Positions 17,013 to 25,371 of a stretch of 51,072 nt of DNA are shown here, in pieces; within the stretch, counting starts at the first letter, position 1; each line of letters begins with the position of its first letter. Origin of the DNA: an uncultured Adlercreutzia sp. (GTDB lineage: Bacteria > Actinomycetota > Coriobacteriia > Coriobacteriales > Eggerthellaceae); contig NZ_CAUASN010000019.1 of NCBI RefSeq assembly GCF_958431955.1, positions 1 through 51,072 on the forward strand, in the 5' to 3' direction. Below the pieces are notes generated by a model, which saw nothing but the letters and a program-made list of their open reading frames with translations, was not told the DNA's origin and did not search any database. The position numbers were made by a program, and so were the translations under genes.

Positions 17013-18574
17013 GCAGTCTTGGGCTGCTTCTTGTGGGGGGTGCGCTTCTTGCCGGAGCCGAAGGCGCGGTGCTTCTCGGCGTCCTCGTCGTAGAGGGGGA
17101 TGTGGATGGTGAAGCAGGCGCCCTTGCCCTTCTCGCCTTCCACCTGCACCCAGCCGCCGTGGCGGTCGACGATCTCCTTTACCACGGCCAGGCCCACGCC
17201 GAGACCGCCGCTCTCGCGGTTGCGCCCGGCGTCCGCCCGCCAGAAGCGGGAAAACACCATGCGGGCCTCCTCCTTGGAAAGGCCGATGCCCGTGTCCCTC
17301 ACGGCAATGGAGGCCATGATGTCGCCCTTCGTGACCGACACGGTGATGTGGCCGCCCTCGGGAGTGTAGCGCACGGCGTTGGAGATGAGGTTCGCGGTGG
17401 CCTGGCGGATCATGTCGGCGTCGCCCACCACCATCACGTCGGGCTGGGCGTTGTACTCCAGCGTGAGGCCCGAGTCGGAGACGAACATCTCGTGGGTGGC
17501 GATGATGCCGGCGATGAGCTCGCCCGCGTTCACCACCTCCTCCTTCATGGGATCGGCGCGGTTCTCCAGACGCGACAGCTTCAGCAGCGCGTTCACGAGA
17601 CGGCTTAGGCGCTGGATCTCGGAGTTCACCGTGACGAGACGTTCCTCGTCGGCCTCGTACACGCCGTCCACCATGGCCTCCACCGTGGCCTGGATGGCCA
17701 TGAGCGGCGTGCGCAGCTCGTGGGCCACGTCGGTGGTGAGGCGCCGCTCCAGGTCGCGATCCTTCTCCACCGACTCGGCCATGGCATCGAAAGTTTCGCC
17801 GAGGCGCGCCACCTCGTCCTCGCCGCGCAGGTTCGTGCGGGCCGACAGGTCGCCGTCGCCGATGGCGCGGGCGGCCCCCATGATGCGGTTGATGGGCGCC
17901 ACGAGGTTGCGCGCGAACAGGAAGCCGATGCAGGAGGCGAGCACGATGGCCACCGCCGCCGCGATGAACATGGCCTGGTAGGAGTTGTCGCGGAACTCCT
18001 GGTCGGGCTGGCGCATGAGGGCCTCGGAGCCGTACACCCACAAACGCACGGTGCCCACCACCTCGCCGTCCACCTTGATGGGGGCCGAGGCCACCTGGGA
18101 ACGGTCGGTGGGCTCGATGGACTTCGCCAGCCCGCCCTGCTCCTCGTCGTAGACGATGGACGAGTCGAAAACGGTCTTGCCGTCGGCGGCCACCACGCGC
18201 ACCCCCACGCCGCTCGTCAGCTCCATGGCCTGGAGCGCCGGCTTGGCGGTCTCGGGGTTCCACAGATCGTCGGTCTCGCGGTAGATGACGGCGATGCGGT
18301 CGGCCGTGGTCTGGCACAGCGTCTTCATGTTGTCGGCCGTGTAGGTGCGGAAGTGCTGCTCCCACACGAACGACACCACGCCGATGGCCACGAGCGCGGT
18401 CATGGCGGCGATGAGGGCGAAGGCCAGGGTCACGCGCGTGGTGTAGGAGAAATCGGACCAGCGCAGGCGGCGGCGCTTCTTCGTCTTGCGCGCCGGAGAC
18501 GGCGAAGAGGCCGCCGGCGGGGCGACCTCTTCAGCAGTTTCCAGGATGCGCGGCTTCTCTTCCGCTTCAGTCAT
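17006..18574 (-). CDS. Two-component sensor histidine kinase
   Basis: Membrane sensor kinase, 522 residues. A cytoplasmic Pro/basic N-tail precedes membrane span 1 (about 48-70). An outside sensor domain (about 71-199) includes VGVRVVAADGKTVFDSSI, PAS-like in pattern, and is followed by span 2 (about 200-222) and a HAMP linker (about 222-275). The phosphoacceptor motif DVAHELRTPL puts the histidine at 285. The ATPase part shows the N box (NLISNAVRYTPEGG, 395-408), G1 DTGIGL (427-432) and G2 GGLGVGLAVVKEI (456-468). The basic tail KKRTPHKKQPKTAK is unusual. It starts 26 bases after the response-regulator stop, so the two form an operon. The signal is unknown. Confidence 0.93.
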   Translation of the reverse strand: MTEAEEKPRILETAEEVAPPAASSPSPARKTKKRRRLRWSDFSYTTRVTLAFALIAAMTALVAIGVVSFVWEQHFRTYTADNMKTLCQTTADRIAVIYRETDDLWNPETAKPALQAMELTSGVGVRVVAADGKTVFDSSIVYDEEQGGLAKSIEPTDRSQVASAPIKVDGEVVGTVRLWVYGSEALMRQPDQEFRDNSYQAMFIAAAVAIVLASCIGFLFARNLVAPINRIMGAARAIGDGDLSARTNLRGEDEVARLGETFDAMAESVEKDRDLERRLTTDVAHELRTPLMAIQATVEAMVDGVYEADEERLVTVNSEIQRLSRLVNALLKLSRLENRADPMKEEVVNAGELIAGIIATHEMFVSDSGLTLEYNAQPDVMVVGDADMIRQATANLISNAVRYTPEGGHITVSVTKGDIMASIAVRDTGIGLSKEEARMVFSRFWRADAGRNRESGGLGVGLAVVKEIVDRHGGWVQVEGEKGKGACFTIHIPLYDEDAEKHRAFGSGKKRTPHKKQPKTAK

Positions 18575-18600
18575 GGGGCTCCTTCTAGGCCGGGACGCGG

Positions 18601-19305
18601 CTACTGCTTAGTGGGATCCTCGAAGCGGTAGCCCACGCCGTGCACGGTGTGGAGCCACTTCGGGCTGCGGGGGTTGTCGCCGATCTTGGCGCGGAGGTTC
18701 TTCACGTGGGAGTCGATGGTGCGCTCGTAGCCCTCGAAGTCGTAGCCGAGCACCTTCTCCACGAGCTCCATGCGCGAGTACACGCGGCCCGGGTAGCGCG
18801 ACAGCGTGGTGAGCAGCTTGAACTCGCTGGCCGTAAGATCGATCTCCTCGCCGGAGACGAGCACCTTGTGGCCCGATACGTCGATGGTCAGCTCGCCGAA
18901 CTCGAGCACCTCGCGCTGGGGCTCGGAATCGGCGTGCACGCGACGCAGCAGCGCGCGGGCGCGGGCCACCAGCTCGCGGGGGCTGAAGGGCTTCACGAGG
19001 TAGTCGTCGGCACCGAGCTCCAGGCCGATGATGCGGTCCTCGACCTCGCCCTTGGCCGTGAGCATGATGATGGGCACATCCGACGTGTCGCGGATGACGC
19101 GGCAGACGCGCTCGCCCGGCACACGGGGCAGCATAAGATCGAGAATCACCAGGTCGAAGTGGTGCTTCTGGAATTCCTCCAGGGCGTCCTGGCCGTCGCC
19201 GACGGCGGTGACCCAGTAGTTCTCGCGCTCCAGATAGGCGGTCACCGCATCGCGGATGGCCTTCTCGTCCTCGACGAGCAGAATGCGTCGTGTCTCGTTG
19301 CTCAT
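18601..19305 (-). CDS. OmpR-family response regulator
   Basis: Predicted 234 residues, partner of the downstream kinase. The receiver domain has the acidic pair E12-D13, the phosphorylated D56 in VILDLMLP, T83 and K105. The DNA-binding winged helix (about 135-234) ends VKNLRAKIGDNPRSPKWLHTVHGVGYRF in other words the classic C-terminal signature, truncated here to its key residues (RAKIGD, VHGVGYRF). The start at 19305 is chosen because GAGGAG lies about 8 bases upstream and MSNETRRILLVEDE begins the receiver. An in-frame ATG 54 bases earlier has no such signal. It binds DNA in the cytoplasm; its own promoter has candidate sites at 19419-19437. Confidence 0.94.
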   Translation of the reverse strand: MSNETRRILLVEDEKAIRDAVTAYLERENYWVTAVGDGQDALEEFQKHHFDLVILDLMLPRVPGERVCRVIRDTSDVPIIMLTAKGEVEDRIIGLELGADDYLVKPFSPRELVARARALLRRVHADSEPQREVLEFGELTIDVSGHKVLVSGEEIDLTASEFKLLTTLSRYPGRVYSRMELVEKVLGYDFEGYERTIDSHVKNLRAKIGDNPRSPKWLHTVHGVGYRFEDPTKQ

Positions 19306-19418
19306 GGATACACTCCTCGTGTTCGCTGCCGTGCGCTTTTTGCTCGCCACGGCCGACACCCTACCTGACCTGCGGTTTTCCCGCTGCCAGGATAAATATC
19401 AGCCCGGCGGTCGTGTTT

Positions 19419-19437
19419 GCGTTTATTGTAGCGTTTA
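19419..19437. promoter_or_regulatory. Direct repeat GCGTTTA x2, candidate OmpR-type operator and promoter
   Basis: Two exact GCGTTTA copies (19419-19425, 19431-19437) are 12 bases apart start to start, the tandem arrangement usual for OmpR/PhoB-family regulators. Between them, on the minus strand, is TACAAT (19425-19430), a good -10 hexamer about 120 bases before the response-regulator start. This fits autoregulation; no clear -35 is seen. Confidence 0.4.
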
Positions 19438-19483
19438 CCCCCGAACGGTCGCCGAGGCGTATGCGAAATGACACAATACACCC

Positions 19484-21061
19484 ATGCCACAGAAACGAAC
19501 CTCACGCACGCGGCCCGCCTCCTCCGGAAGCGCCCCCCGACCCAACCGCTCCGAGCGCGCCCGCCGTGCCTCCACTTCCCCCGCATCTTCCTCGGCCCGC
19601 AAGCGGCCGAGCCATCCCCGTCCGTCCGAGCGCCCCGCCGCCAAGAAGGTGAAAGTGCGCCGGGCCATGCCGGCCGACGCCTCCCACGAGGCGCCCCAGG
19701 AAGGCACCGTCGCGCGCCGCCTCGCGCTGCCCGGCGGCCACGAGCTGCTGCTCACGCGCCGCCACTTCCTCTACGGCGCCGCCGGGGCCGCCGCGCTCGC
19801 CGCCATCGGGGGCGGCGCCGCCTGGGCCGCGGGCAACTCGAGCGACAAGAAGGCGCTCGAGACCCTCACCGTGCCCGAGGCCAACGTGGTGCTCGACAGC
19901 TCGCTGGAGCAGATCGACGATACCGACGACGCGCTTGTGCTGGCCACCTCGGCGGAACTGCCCTACGGCACGCTGCTGTGGTGCAGTGACGACGCCGTGG
20001 CCGCCTGCCTGCTGCCCACCGAGACCGCCAAGCCCCTGGCCCAAGTGGGCCTTCTGGACCTCGCCACCGGCGAGTACGCCACCGTTATCGAGCACGCCGT
20101 GGGCGAGGACGAGGGCTTCGAGATCTACGACGTGCGCGCGAACGCCAACGGCGCCATCTGGACCGAGGCCGACATCCTCGACAGCCAGTGGCGCGTGTAC
20201 GGCGCGGCCCTCTCCGGGGAATCGCTCGGCGAGCCGCGGCTGCTCGACGAGGGCGACGCCGACTGGGAGATGCCCTCGCTCGCCGTGGCCGGCGGCTACG
20301 GCTTCTGGCAGCGCCTCCCCCAGCTCGACGGCAACGCGCGGGTGGAGAACTCCCTGCTCAAGCGCGCGCCCTTCGGGTCGGCGGATGCGGAAGTGGTGTA
20401 CTCCTCCCAGGGGCGCATGGCCTGCGCGCCCATCTCCTGCGGCGACGGCCTGGTGGCCACCCCGCGCGCCCGCGTGAGCGGCACCTACTACCAGCTCACC
20501 CGCATCGACGGCGCCTCAGGCGCGGTGACCGACGCCTGCGTGCTGCCCTCCTCCATGCGGCCGCTCGAGGCCGGCTGGGGCCGCACCGGGTTCAACTTCG
20601 CCTTCGACGGCATCTACAACTACGGGGACGGCATCGCCAACCTGGGCACCTACATGCCCCTGAACACGCTGAGCAGCCCGCGCCTGGCCGGCACCGACCT
20701 GGAGGGCGTGGAGGGCCCAGGCACCGACGACCCCCACATTCCCGCAAGCGCCGCCAACCTGACGACACCGCTCTACAGCGCCGATAGCTGGTTCCACTAC
20801 GTGGCCAACCCGCTCTCGGCCCCCTGCTGGTGCGGGAACTGGCTGCTCGTGCGCGGGGGCAGCTCGGTGTGTGCCATCGACCTGGAGGGCCGCCGCTACG
20901 CGCGCCTGCCCTTGCAGGAGGGCTCAGGCGACTACAACGACTTCCTCGCCTCCACCCATATCGGGCAGCGGGCCGTCACCTACTGCAACGTGGACTACAC
21001 CCCCATCAACGGTGAACAGCAGAAGCACTGCCTCGTGCGCATCTGGGAGCCGGCCGCCTAG
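19484..21061 (+). CDS. Tat-exported or membrane-anchored protein of unknown function
   Basis: Predicted 525 residues. The first 90 are basic and Ser/Pro/Arg-rich. A twin-arginine-like signal follows (TRRHFLYGAAGAAALAAIGG, about 91-110) with WAAG after it. The rest is a mostly beta protein with repeated short blocks (LGEPRLLDEGDADWEMPSLA, VYSSQGRMACAPIS, YGDGIANLGTY) that could form a propeller; no catalytic motif is recognised. The long N-region is odd for a Tat signal. No ribosome site precedes the ATG at 19484, so either the mRNA is leaderless or a start further in is used (for example GTG in VKVRRAMP, about residue 57). It is convergent with the hexosaminidase gene. Confidence 0.75.
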   Translation: MPQKRTSRTRPASSGSAPRPNRSERARRASTSPASSSARKRPSHPRPSERPAAKKVKVRRAMPADASHEAPQEGTVARRLALPGGHELLLTRRHFLYGAAGAAALAAIGGGAAWAAGNSSDKKALETLTVPEANVVLDSSLEQIDDTDDALVLATSAELPYGTLLWCSDDAVAACLLPTETAKPLAQVGLLDLATGEYATVIEHAVGEDEGFEIYDVRANANGAIWTEADILDSQWRVYGAALSGESLGEPRLLDEGDADWEMPSLAVAGGYGFWQRLPQLDGNARVENSLLKRAPFGSADAEVVYSSQGRMACAPISCGDGLVATPRARVSGTYYQLTRIDGASGAVTDACVLPSSMRPLEAGWGRTGFNFAFDGIYNYGDGIANLGTYMPLNTLSSPRLAGTDLEGVEGPGTDDPHIPASAANLTTPLYSADSWFHYVANPLSAPCWCGNWLLVRGGSSVCAIDLEGRRYARLPLQEGSGDYNDFLASTHIGQRAVTYCNVDYTPINGEQQKHCLVRIWEPAA

Positions 21062-21119
21062 GGCGGAGCCGAAACCTCCCAAAACCGCGCGGAACGGAGG
21101 AGCGCCCTGGCGCGGGCGC

Positions 21120-22370
21120 CTACAGGCCGATGTAGCGCTGCTTGGCCGTAAGGATGCGCAGCACTGACTCGTCGATGCGCTCCTCGGTGAGCTCGCCTGC
21201 GGCCACGGCGTCGAGCACGCCCTGGTAGGCCTCGCCGAATCGCTCGGGCATGAGCGGGATGTCGCAGCCCGCCCTGAGCGCCGCCACGGCCGCCTCGGCC
21301 GGGGTGTAGTAGTTCGCGATGGCCCCCATGGAAAGCGAGTCGGTGACGACGATGCCGGTATACCCCAGGGTGTCGCGCAGAAGATCCTGCACCACCACCG
21401 CGCTCAAGGGCGCGGGCACGCCGTCGCTGATGACGTTCGGCAAGTTCAAATGTCCCACCATGATCATGGGCACGCCGGCCTCGATGGCCGCCTTGAAGGG
21501 CACCAGGTCGGTCTCCTGCAGCTCGTCGATGGTTTTCTCGATGGTGATGGAGTCGTCGTGGGAGTCGCCCGCTGCCGCGCCGATGCCGGGGAAGTGCTTG
21601 GCGCAGCAGAGCATGCCGGCCCCGTTGAAGGCCTCAACCTCGGCGCGCACCATGTCGGCGCACACCGCCGGATCGGGGGAGAACGAGCGCAGGCCCATGG
21701 TGTCGCTGCGGGTGGGATCCACCACGTCGGCCACGGGGGCGAAGTCGAGGTTGAAGCCGAGGGGCATCAGGTAGGCCGCGAGCGCCGCGGCCGCCTGGGA
21801 CGCCGCGGCCGTATCGCCGGCAGCCCCCAGCTCGGAGGCGTTGCCCACATCCTGCACCCCGAAGGCCTCGTTGTCGGCGACGCGCACCACGCTGCCGCCC
21901 TCCTCGTCCACCGCCAGGAAGGGGCGCACGTTGCCGTCCTCGGAGAAGAACGACTTCACGTTGGCGAGCATGGCCGTGGTCTGGTCGGGATCGATGAGGT
22001 TCTGGGCGAAGTACACGATGCCGCCCACCGGGTGGGCCGTCACGCCCGCATGGGTGGCCTCGCCGGCCTGGGTGACCTGGGAGACGTCCTCCACCAAAGC
22101 CTCGGGCGCCACGATGAACAACTGGGCCACCTTCTGCTCGAGGCTCATGGCATCGAGCCGGGCCGCTGCCTCGGCGGCGGCGTGCTCGGCGGCATCGACG
22201 GCGGCGGCTCCCCCGCCCGCGCTGCCGGTGCCGGGCTCGTCGAAGGTCGTCGCGGAGGGAGCCTCGGGCGCAGGCTCGGCCTCGCAGCCGCCGAGCGCCA
22301 CGGTGGCCGCGCCCACGGCGCCCAGCCAGACGAACCGGCGGCGGGTAACGGAATCGGTCGAGATGCCCAT
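21120..22370 (-). CDS. GH3 beta-N-acetylhexosaminidase lipoprotein (NagZ-like)
   Basis: Predicted 416 residues. A Tat-type signal (TRRRFVWLGAVGAATVALGGC) ends in a lipobox LGGC, so it is probably a lipoprotein outside the cell. Family 3 glycoside hydrolase motifs are present: FLAVDEEGGSVVRV, KHFPGIGAAAGDSHDDS (the His/Asp catalytic loop of NagZ enzymes), and VTDSLSMGAI, whose Asp is the expected nucleophile. It would remove N-acetylglucosamine from muropeptides or other glycans. The GIG in place of the usual GHG of the KHFPG loop is a small deviation. The start at 22370 follows AGAGGAGG; longer in-frame extensions lack a signal. Convergent with the gene ending at 21061. Confidence 0.9.
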   Translation of the reverse strand: MGISTDSVTRRRFVWLGAVGAATVALGGCEAEPAPEAPSATTFDEPGTGSAGGGAAAVDAAEHAAAEAAARLDAMSLEQKVAQLFIVAPEALVEDVSQVTQAGEATHAGVTAHPVGGIVYFAQNLIDPDQTTAMLANVKSFFSEDGNVRPFLAVDEEGGSVVRVADNEAFGVQDVGNASELGAAGDTAAASQAAAALAAYLMPLGFNLDFAPVADVVDPTRSDTMGLRSFSPDPAVCADMVRAEVEAFNGAGMLCCAKHFPGIGAAAGDSHDDSITIEKTIDELQETDLVPFKAAIEAGVPMIMVGHLNLPNVISDGVPAPLSAVVVQDLLRDTLGYTGIVVTDSLSMGAIANYYTPAEAAVAALRAGCDIPLMPERFGEAYQGVLDAVAAGELTEERIDESVLRILTAKQRYIGL

Positions 22371-22722
22371 GGGAGGCCTCCTCTGGTAGCGCGTCGGCAT
22401 ATAAAAGTAAGTGCGCCCGACCAGCATAGGCCAGGCGCACCGCTTTTTCAACCAGCGAAATGGGAAAAGGCCCGACGCACACCGCCCGCCAGCTGCAAGG
22501 GGACTGGCGGGCGGCTGCGAGTCCTGCTCACGGACTCCGTCAGATCGTTCATCCCAGAAAATGTATGCAGCGAACGCGTGGCCCTCGCCATCGAGCGCCA
22601 GCGCATGAACCCATTGGGGCACTTCTCCTAATTTGAGGGCGCCGAAGGCCCGAAGCAAACCTCCGGCGCCCTCCCCTTTCCGGAGAGCAGCTGGGCACGC
22701 AATTGCTACTGGCGCGCTGATG
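22371..22722. other. Gene-free stretch between hexosaminidase and YhcG-type nuclease
   Basis: About 350 bases with no supported gene. An open frame continues through it on the minus strand, in phase with the hexosaminidase, but it lacks a start signal and does not resemble anything I know. A 10-bp perfect hairpin (22635-22644 with 22664-22673, GAGGGCGCCG) lies downstream of the nuclease gene. It has no T-run on the minus side, so it would be a weak terminator at best. The promoter of the hexosaminidase should lie near 22380-22450. Confidence 0.5.
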
Positions 22723-23763
22723 CTAGCTATCCCCAAAAGGGACATCATCGAACGCGGCGAGTCTCGCGGCGATAATCTCGGGTGAAGGAAGCTGGCCTCT
22801 TAGCTCCTCGGGCAACGCGCGACTCAAACTGTAGGTAGCCACGCCGATGGGTGCAGACGACTGGCGCAAGGCATACTCCACATAGGTTCTGTCCTTGCTC
22901 TTGCAGATGATGATGCCAATGGACGAGTTCTCATCGGGGAGACGCACCTGATCGTCCAGCGCAGAAAGATAGAGCTGCATTTTCCCCGCATACTCTGCTT
23001 CAAATTCGCCCACTTTCAATTCGACAGCCACAAGTGACTTTAGCCCTCGGTGGAATAGCAACAAGTCAATGTAAATGTCTCGCTCTCCGGCCTTCAAGTG
23101 GAATTGACTGCCGACAAACGCGAAGGCGCCTCCCATTTCCGCCAGGAAGTCGCGAATGCGCGAAACCAGTTGAAGCTCGAGCTCGTGCTCGGAATACTCG
23201 GGAGAAAGCTCGGCGAAGTCGAAAGCATACTCATCTTTAACGGCAAGCTTTGCCTGCGCCCGTCGTTCGGGCGGAAGCGTGGCTTCAAAGTTCGTCTGGT
23301 TTGAGAGAAATCTCTCATAGGCGCCGGCCTCTATATAATTTGCGAGGAGCCGCTTGGTCCAGCCGTATCGCGCCGCTGCTTTTAGGTAAAACTCGCGCTG
23401 CAGGTCATCATCACATTTGTTCATTATCACCAGATTGCATGACCAGCTGATTTCTCTCACCAAAAGTGACAGCTTCTCGTTGTCGCGATAGGTGAGATAG
23501 AAGTTTCGCATTCTCCATAAATTGACTGCTGAATACCCTTTAGCGCCGGGAAACATTTTCATGAGCTCATCAGAGAGGCCCTCTACGACCGATTTTCCCC
23601 ATCCCTCCAGCTCTTGCCGAGCGCATATTATCTCGCCGATGCGCCAGTACAGATCTATGGTGCTGGTATTCAGCCGCTTCAGAGCACGATACTGTCGCTC
23701 GTTGATAAGATGAGCTATTTCTCCGGCCAGCTCGCGTACGACCGGCTTCTCGATCTCTTCCAT
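22723..23763 (-). CDS. YhcG / DUF1016-family PDDEXK nuclease
   Basis: Predicted 346 residues. The N-terminal half has the DUF1016 helical domain: IDLYWRIGEIIC, WGKSVVEGLSDELMKMFPG, GYSAVNLWRMRNFY. The C-terminal half is a PDDEXK-type nuclease domain, with DIYIDLLLFHRGLKSLVAVE followed by LKVGEF, holding the Asp and the ExK core. YhcG-type proteins are DNA-binding nucleases found near mobile or defence genes; the exact role is unsettled. Base composition is clearly lower in GC than that of its neighbours and codon use is more relaxed, which suggests acquisition by transfer. It stands alone, between the hexosaminidase and the agmatine operon. Confidence 0.9.
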   Translation of the reverse strand: MEEIEKPVVRELAGEIAHLINERQYRALKRLNTSTIDLYWRIGEIICARQELEGWGKSVVEGLSDELMKMFPGAKGYSAVNLWRMRNFYLTYRDNEKLSLLVREISWSCNLVIMNKCDDDLQREFYLKAAARYGWTKRLLANYIEAGAYERFLSNQTNFEATLPPERRAQAKLAVKDEYAFDFAELSPEYSEHELELQLVSRIRDFLAEMGGAFAFVGSQFHLKAGERDIYIDLLLFHRGLKSLVAVELKVGEFEAEYAGKMQLYLSALDDQVRLPDENSSIGIIICKSKDRTYVEYALRQSSAPIGVATYSLSRALPEELRGQLPSPEIIAARLAAFDDVPFGDS

Positions 23764-23958
23764 AAACGCCTCGTCTCACTACTGTCACCATTGGTGATAG
23801 AAAGTTGATAGGCCGCCATGATAGCGCATTCAGCCGTCGGGCGCCCCTCGTCCCTCGTCCTGGCCACCATGCGCCTCGCAAAACATGAAAGGCGGGGCTC
23901 CCTTTCCGGATTCGCCCTTGCGGAGGGGCGATATGGCACGAAGCCCAGCGCGCAAAAA

Positions 23959-23987
23959 AAAGACGGCTCCGAGCTGGAGCCGTCTTT
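23959..23987 (-). terminator. Terminator of the agmatine operon
   Basis: Perfect 12-bp stem AAAGACGGCTCC / GGAGCCGTCTTT with a 5-base loop. On the minus strand the stem runs into eight T residues, a textbook intrinsic terminator 45 bases after the aguA stop. It may also work in the other direction. Confidence 0.92.
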
Positions 23988-24031
23988 CCAATTCTGAGCT
24001 TCCGATTAAGCCGCGGCCCGGCAAGCGCCCT

Positions 24032-25237
24032 TTAGGCCTTGGGCTCCTGCTGGGTGATGCAGTGGATGTTGCCGCCGCCGTAGACGACCTGCTCGGAGGG
24101 CACGCCCACGCACTTGTAGACGCCCTCGCCCCACACCTCGTCGTAGATCTGCTGCAGCGTCTCCACGGCCAGCGCGTCGTTCTCGTCGCCGTACTGCGGC
24201 ACGATGACGCCGCCGTTGGTCACGAGGTAGTTCATGTAGGACGCGATGAGCGGCTCGTCTGCCACGCGCGGCTCGGCGTTCTCGTCGGCGTCGATGCTGT
24301 CGCAGGAGGCCTGGTCCATGTACAGCGGGTTCACCGGCATGGGCAGCTTGTACACCTTGATGGCGCGGCCCTTCGCGTCCACCGCGCCCGACAGCGTCTC
24401 GTAGGCGGCGTGGCACTGCTCGTAGAAGGGGTAGTCCGGGTCGTCGGTCCAGATGCAGGCCATGACGCCGGGGGCGACGAAGGTGGCCACGTCGTCGATG
24501 TGGCCGTTGGTCTCCTCGGGATCGATGCCCTCGCGCACCCAGATGACCTTCTCCACGCCGAGGTACTTCTTCAGCTCCTCGTCCATGTAGGCGCGCAGCT
24601 CCTCGCTCCAGGGCTCGAAGCGCTTGGCGTAGGCCGGCCAGATGGTGTCCTCGTCGGCTTCCTCGGCGAGCACGGCGGAGGCGGTGCGGCCCGGGGAGAG
24701 CAGGCACTGGTCGGTCACCACGAGGGTGCCCTCGCCGTCCACGGTGATGGAGCCGCCCTCGAGGATCATGTCGTCGGGACGGTAGCGGCGGCAGCCCGAC
24801 AGCTCGGCCATCTTGAGCGCGATCTGCTCGTCCTTGTCCCACGGGAAGTACAGGCCGTCGATGAGGCCGCCGTAGGCATTGAAGTGCCAGTGGCAGGCGC
24901 GCTTGCCGCCCTTGCCGTCGATGACGTAGGTGGCGCCGGTGTCGCGGAACCAGGCGTCGTCGGTGGTCATCTCGATGACGGTCACGTTCTCGTCGTCCTC
25001 GAAGACGGCCTTGCAGTTGGCGTAGTCGGCCTGGTTCGCGCACATGGTGACCGGCGTGAACTCGGCGATGGCCCGGGCGATAGCGGCGTACTGGGCCTGG
25101 GCCGGCTTGGCGCCGTGGGCCCAGGTATCGGTGCGGTGCGGCCAGCCCATCCAGACGCGCTCCTGCGGGGCGAACTCGGCGGGCATGTAGAAGCCGTCGG
25201 CGGCGGGGGTGGACTCGGACTCGTAAATGGTCTTCAT
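24032..25237 (-). CDS. aguA: Agmatine deiminase
   Basis: Hydrolyses agmatine to N-carbamoylputrescine and ammonia; cytoplasmic guanidino-group modifying enzyme of 401 residues. Family features: ERVWMGWPHR near the N-terminus, TTDDAWFRDTGATYV, LEGGSITVDGEG, the His of NGHIDDVATF (about 243), and the nucleophile Cys393 in GGGNIHCITQQ close to the C-terminus. It is the last gene of the operon ptcA-aguD-aguA. AAAGGA lies about 8 bases upstream of the start, and the 134-base gap to the antiporter gene holds a strong GC hairpin. Its product is the substrate of the carbamoyltransferase encoded by the first gene. Confidence 0.96.
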   Translation of the reverse strand: MKTIYESESTPAADGFYMPAEFAPQERVWMGWPHRTDTWAHGAKPAQAQYAAIARAIAEFTPVTMCANQADYANCKAVFEDDENVTVIEMTTDDAWFRDTGATYVIDGKGGKRACHWHFNAYGGLIDGLYFPWDKDEQIALKMAELSGCRRYRPDDMILEGGSITVDGEGTLVVTDQCLLSPGRTASAVLAEEADEDTIWPAYAKRFEPWSEELRAYMDEELKKYLGVEKVIWVREGIDPEETNGHIDDVATFVAPGVMACIWTDDPDYPFYEQCHAAYETLSGAVDAKGRAIKVYKLPMPVNPLYMDQASCDSIDADENAEPRVADEPLIASYMNYLVTNGGVIVPQYGDENDALAVETLQQIYDEVWGEGVYKCVGVPSEQVVYGGGNIHCITQQEPKA

Positions 25238-25271
25238 GGGGAAATCCTTTCGGAGTGAAATGGCTTCGGGG

Positions 25272-25305
25272 GCGGGGCGCGTCGGAGAGCTCGGGCGCGC
25301 CCCGC
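25272..25305 (-). promoter_or_regulatory. Intercistronic hairpin between antiporter and deiminase genes
   Basis: Ten-bp perfect stem GCGGGGCGCG / CGCGCCCCGC (25272-25281 with 25296-25305) with no T-run after it. It lies inside the transcript, so it is more likely an mRNA-stability or partial-attenuation element than a terminator. Confidence 0.5.
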
Positions 25306-25371
25306 TTCCACTTGGTCAGAGGCGGCCGGCACAGACCCGCCTCGGTTCCACGGAGATCCTGACGGTTGAGG

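Noticed and set aside
16467..18365. 632-codon frame on the minus strand overlapping the kinase and the repeat region
   Set aside because: Out of frame with the kinase over most of its length; product is Arg/Gly/His-rich. The repeats explain its periodic ERTPRFW-like segments.
22483..22640. Minus-strand extension of the hexosaminidase frame (WVHALALDGEGHAF and so on)
   Set aside because: The strong ribosome site and Tat signal at 22370 define the real start; the extension has no signal and no known similarity.
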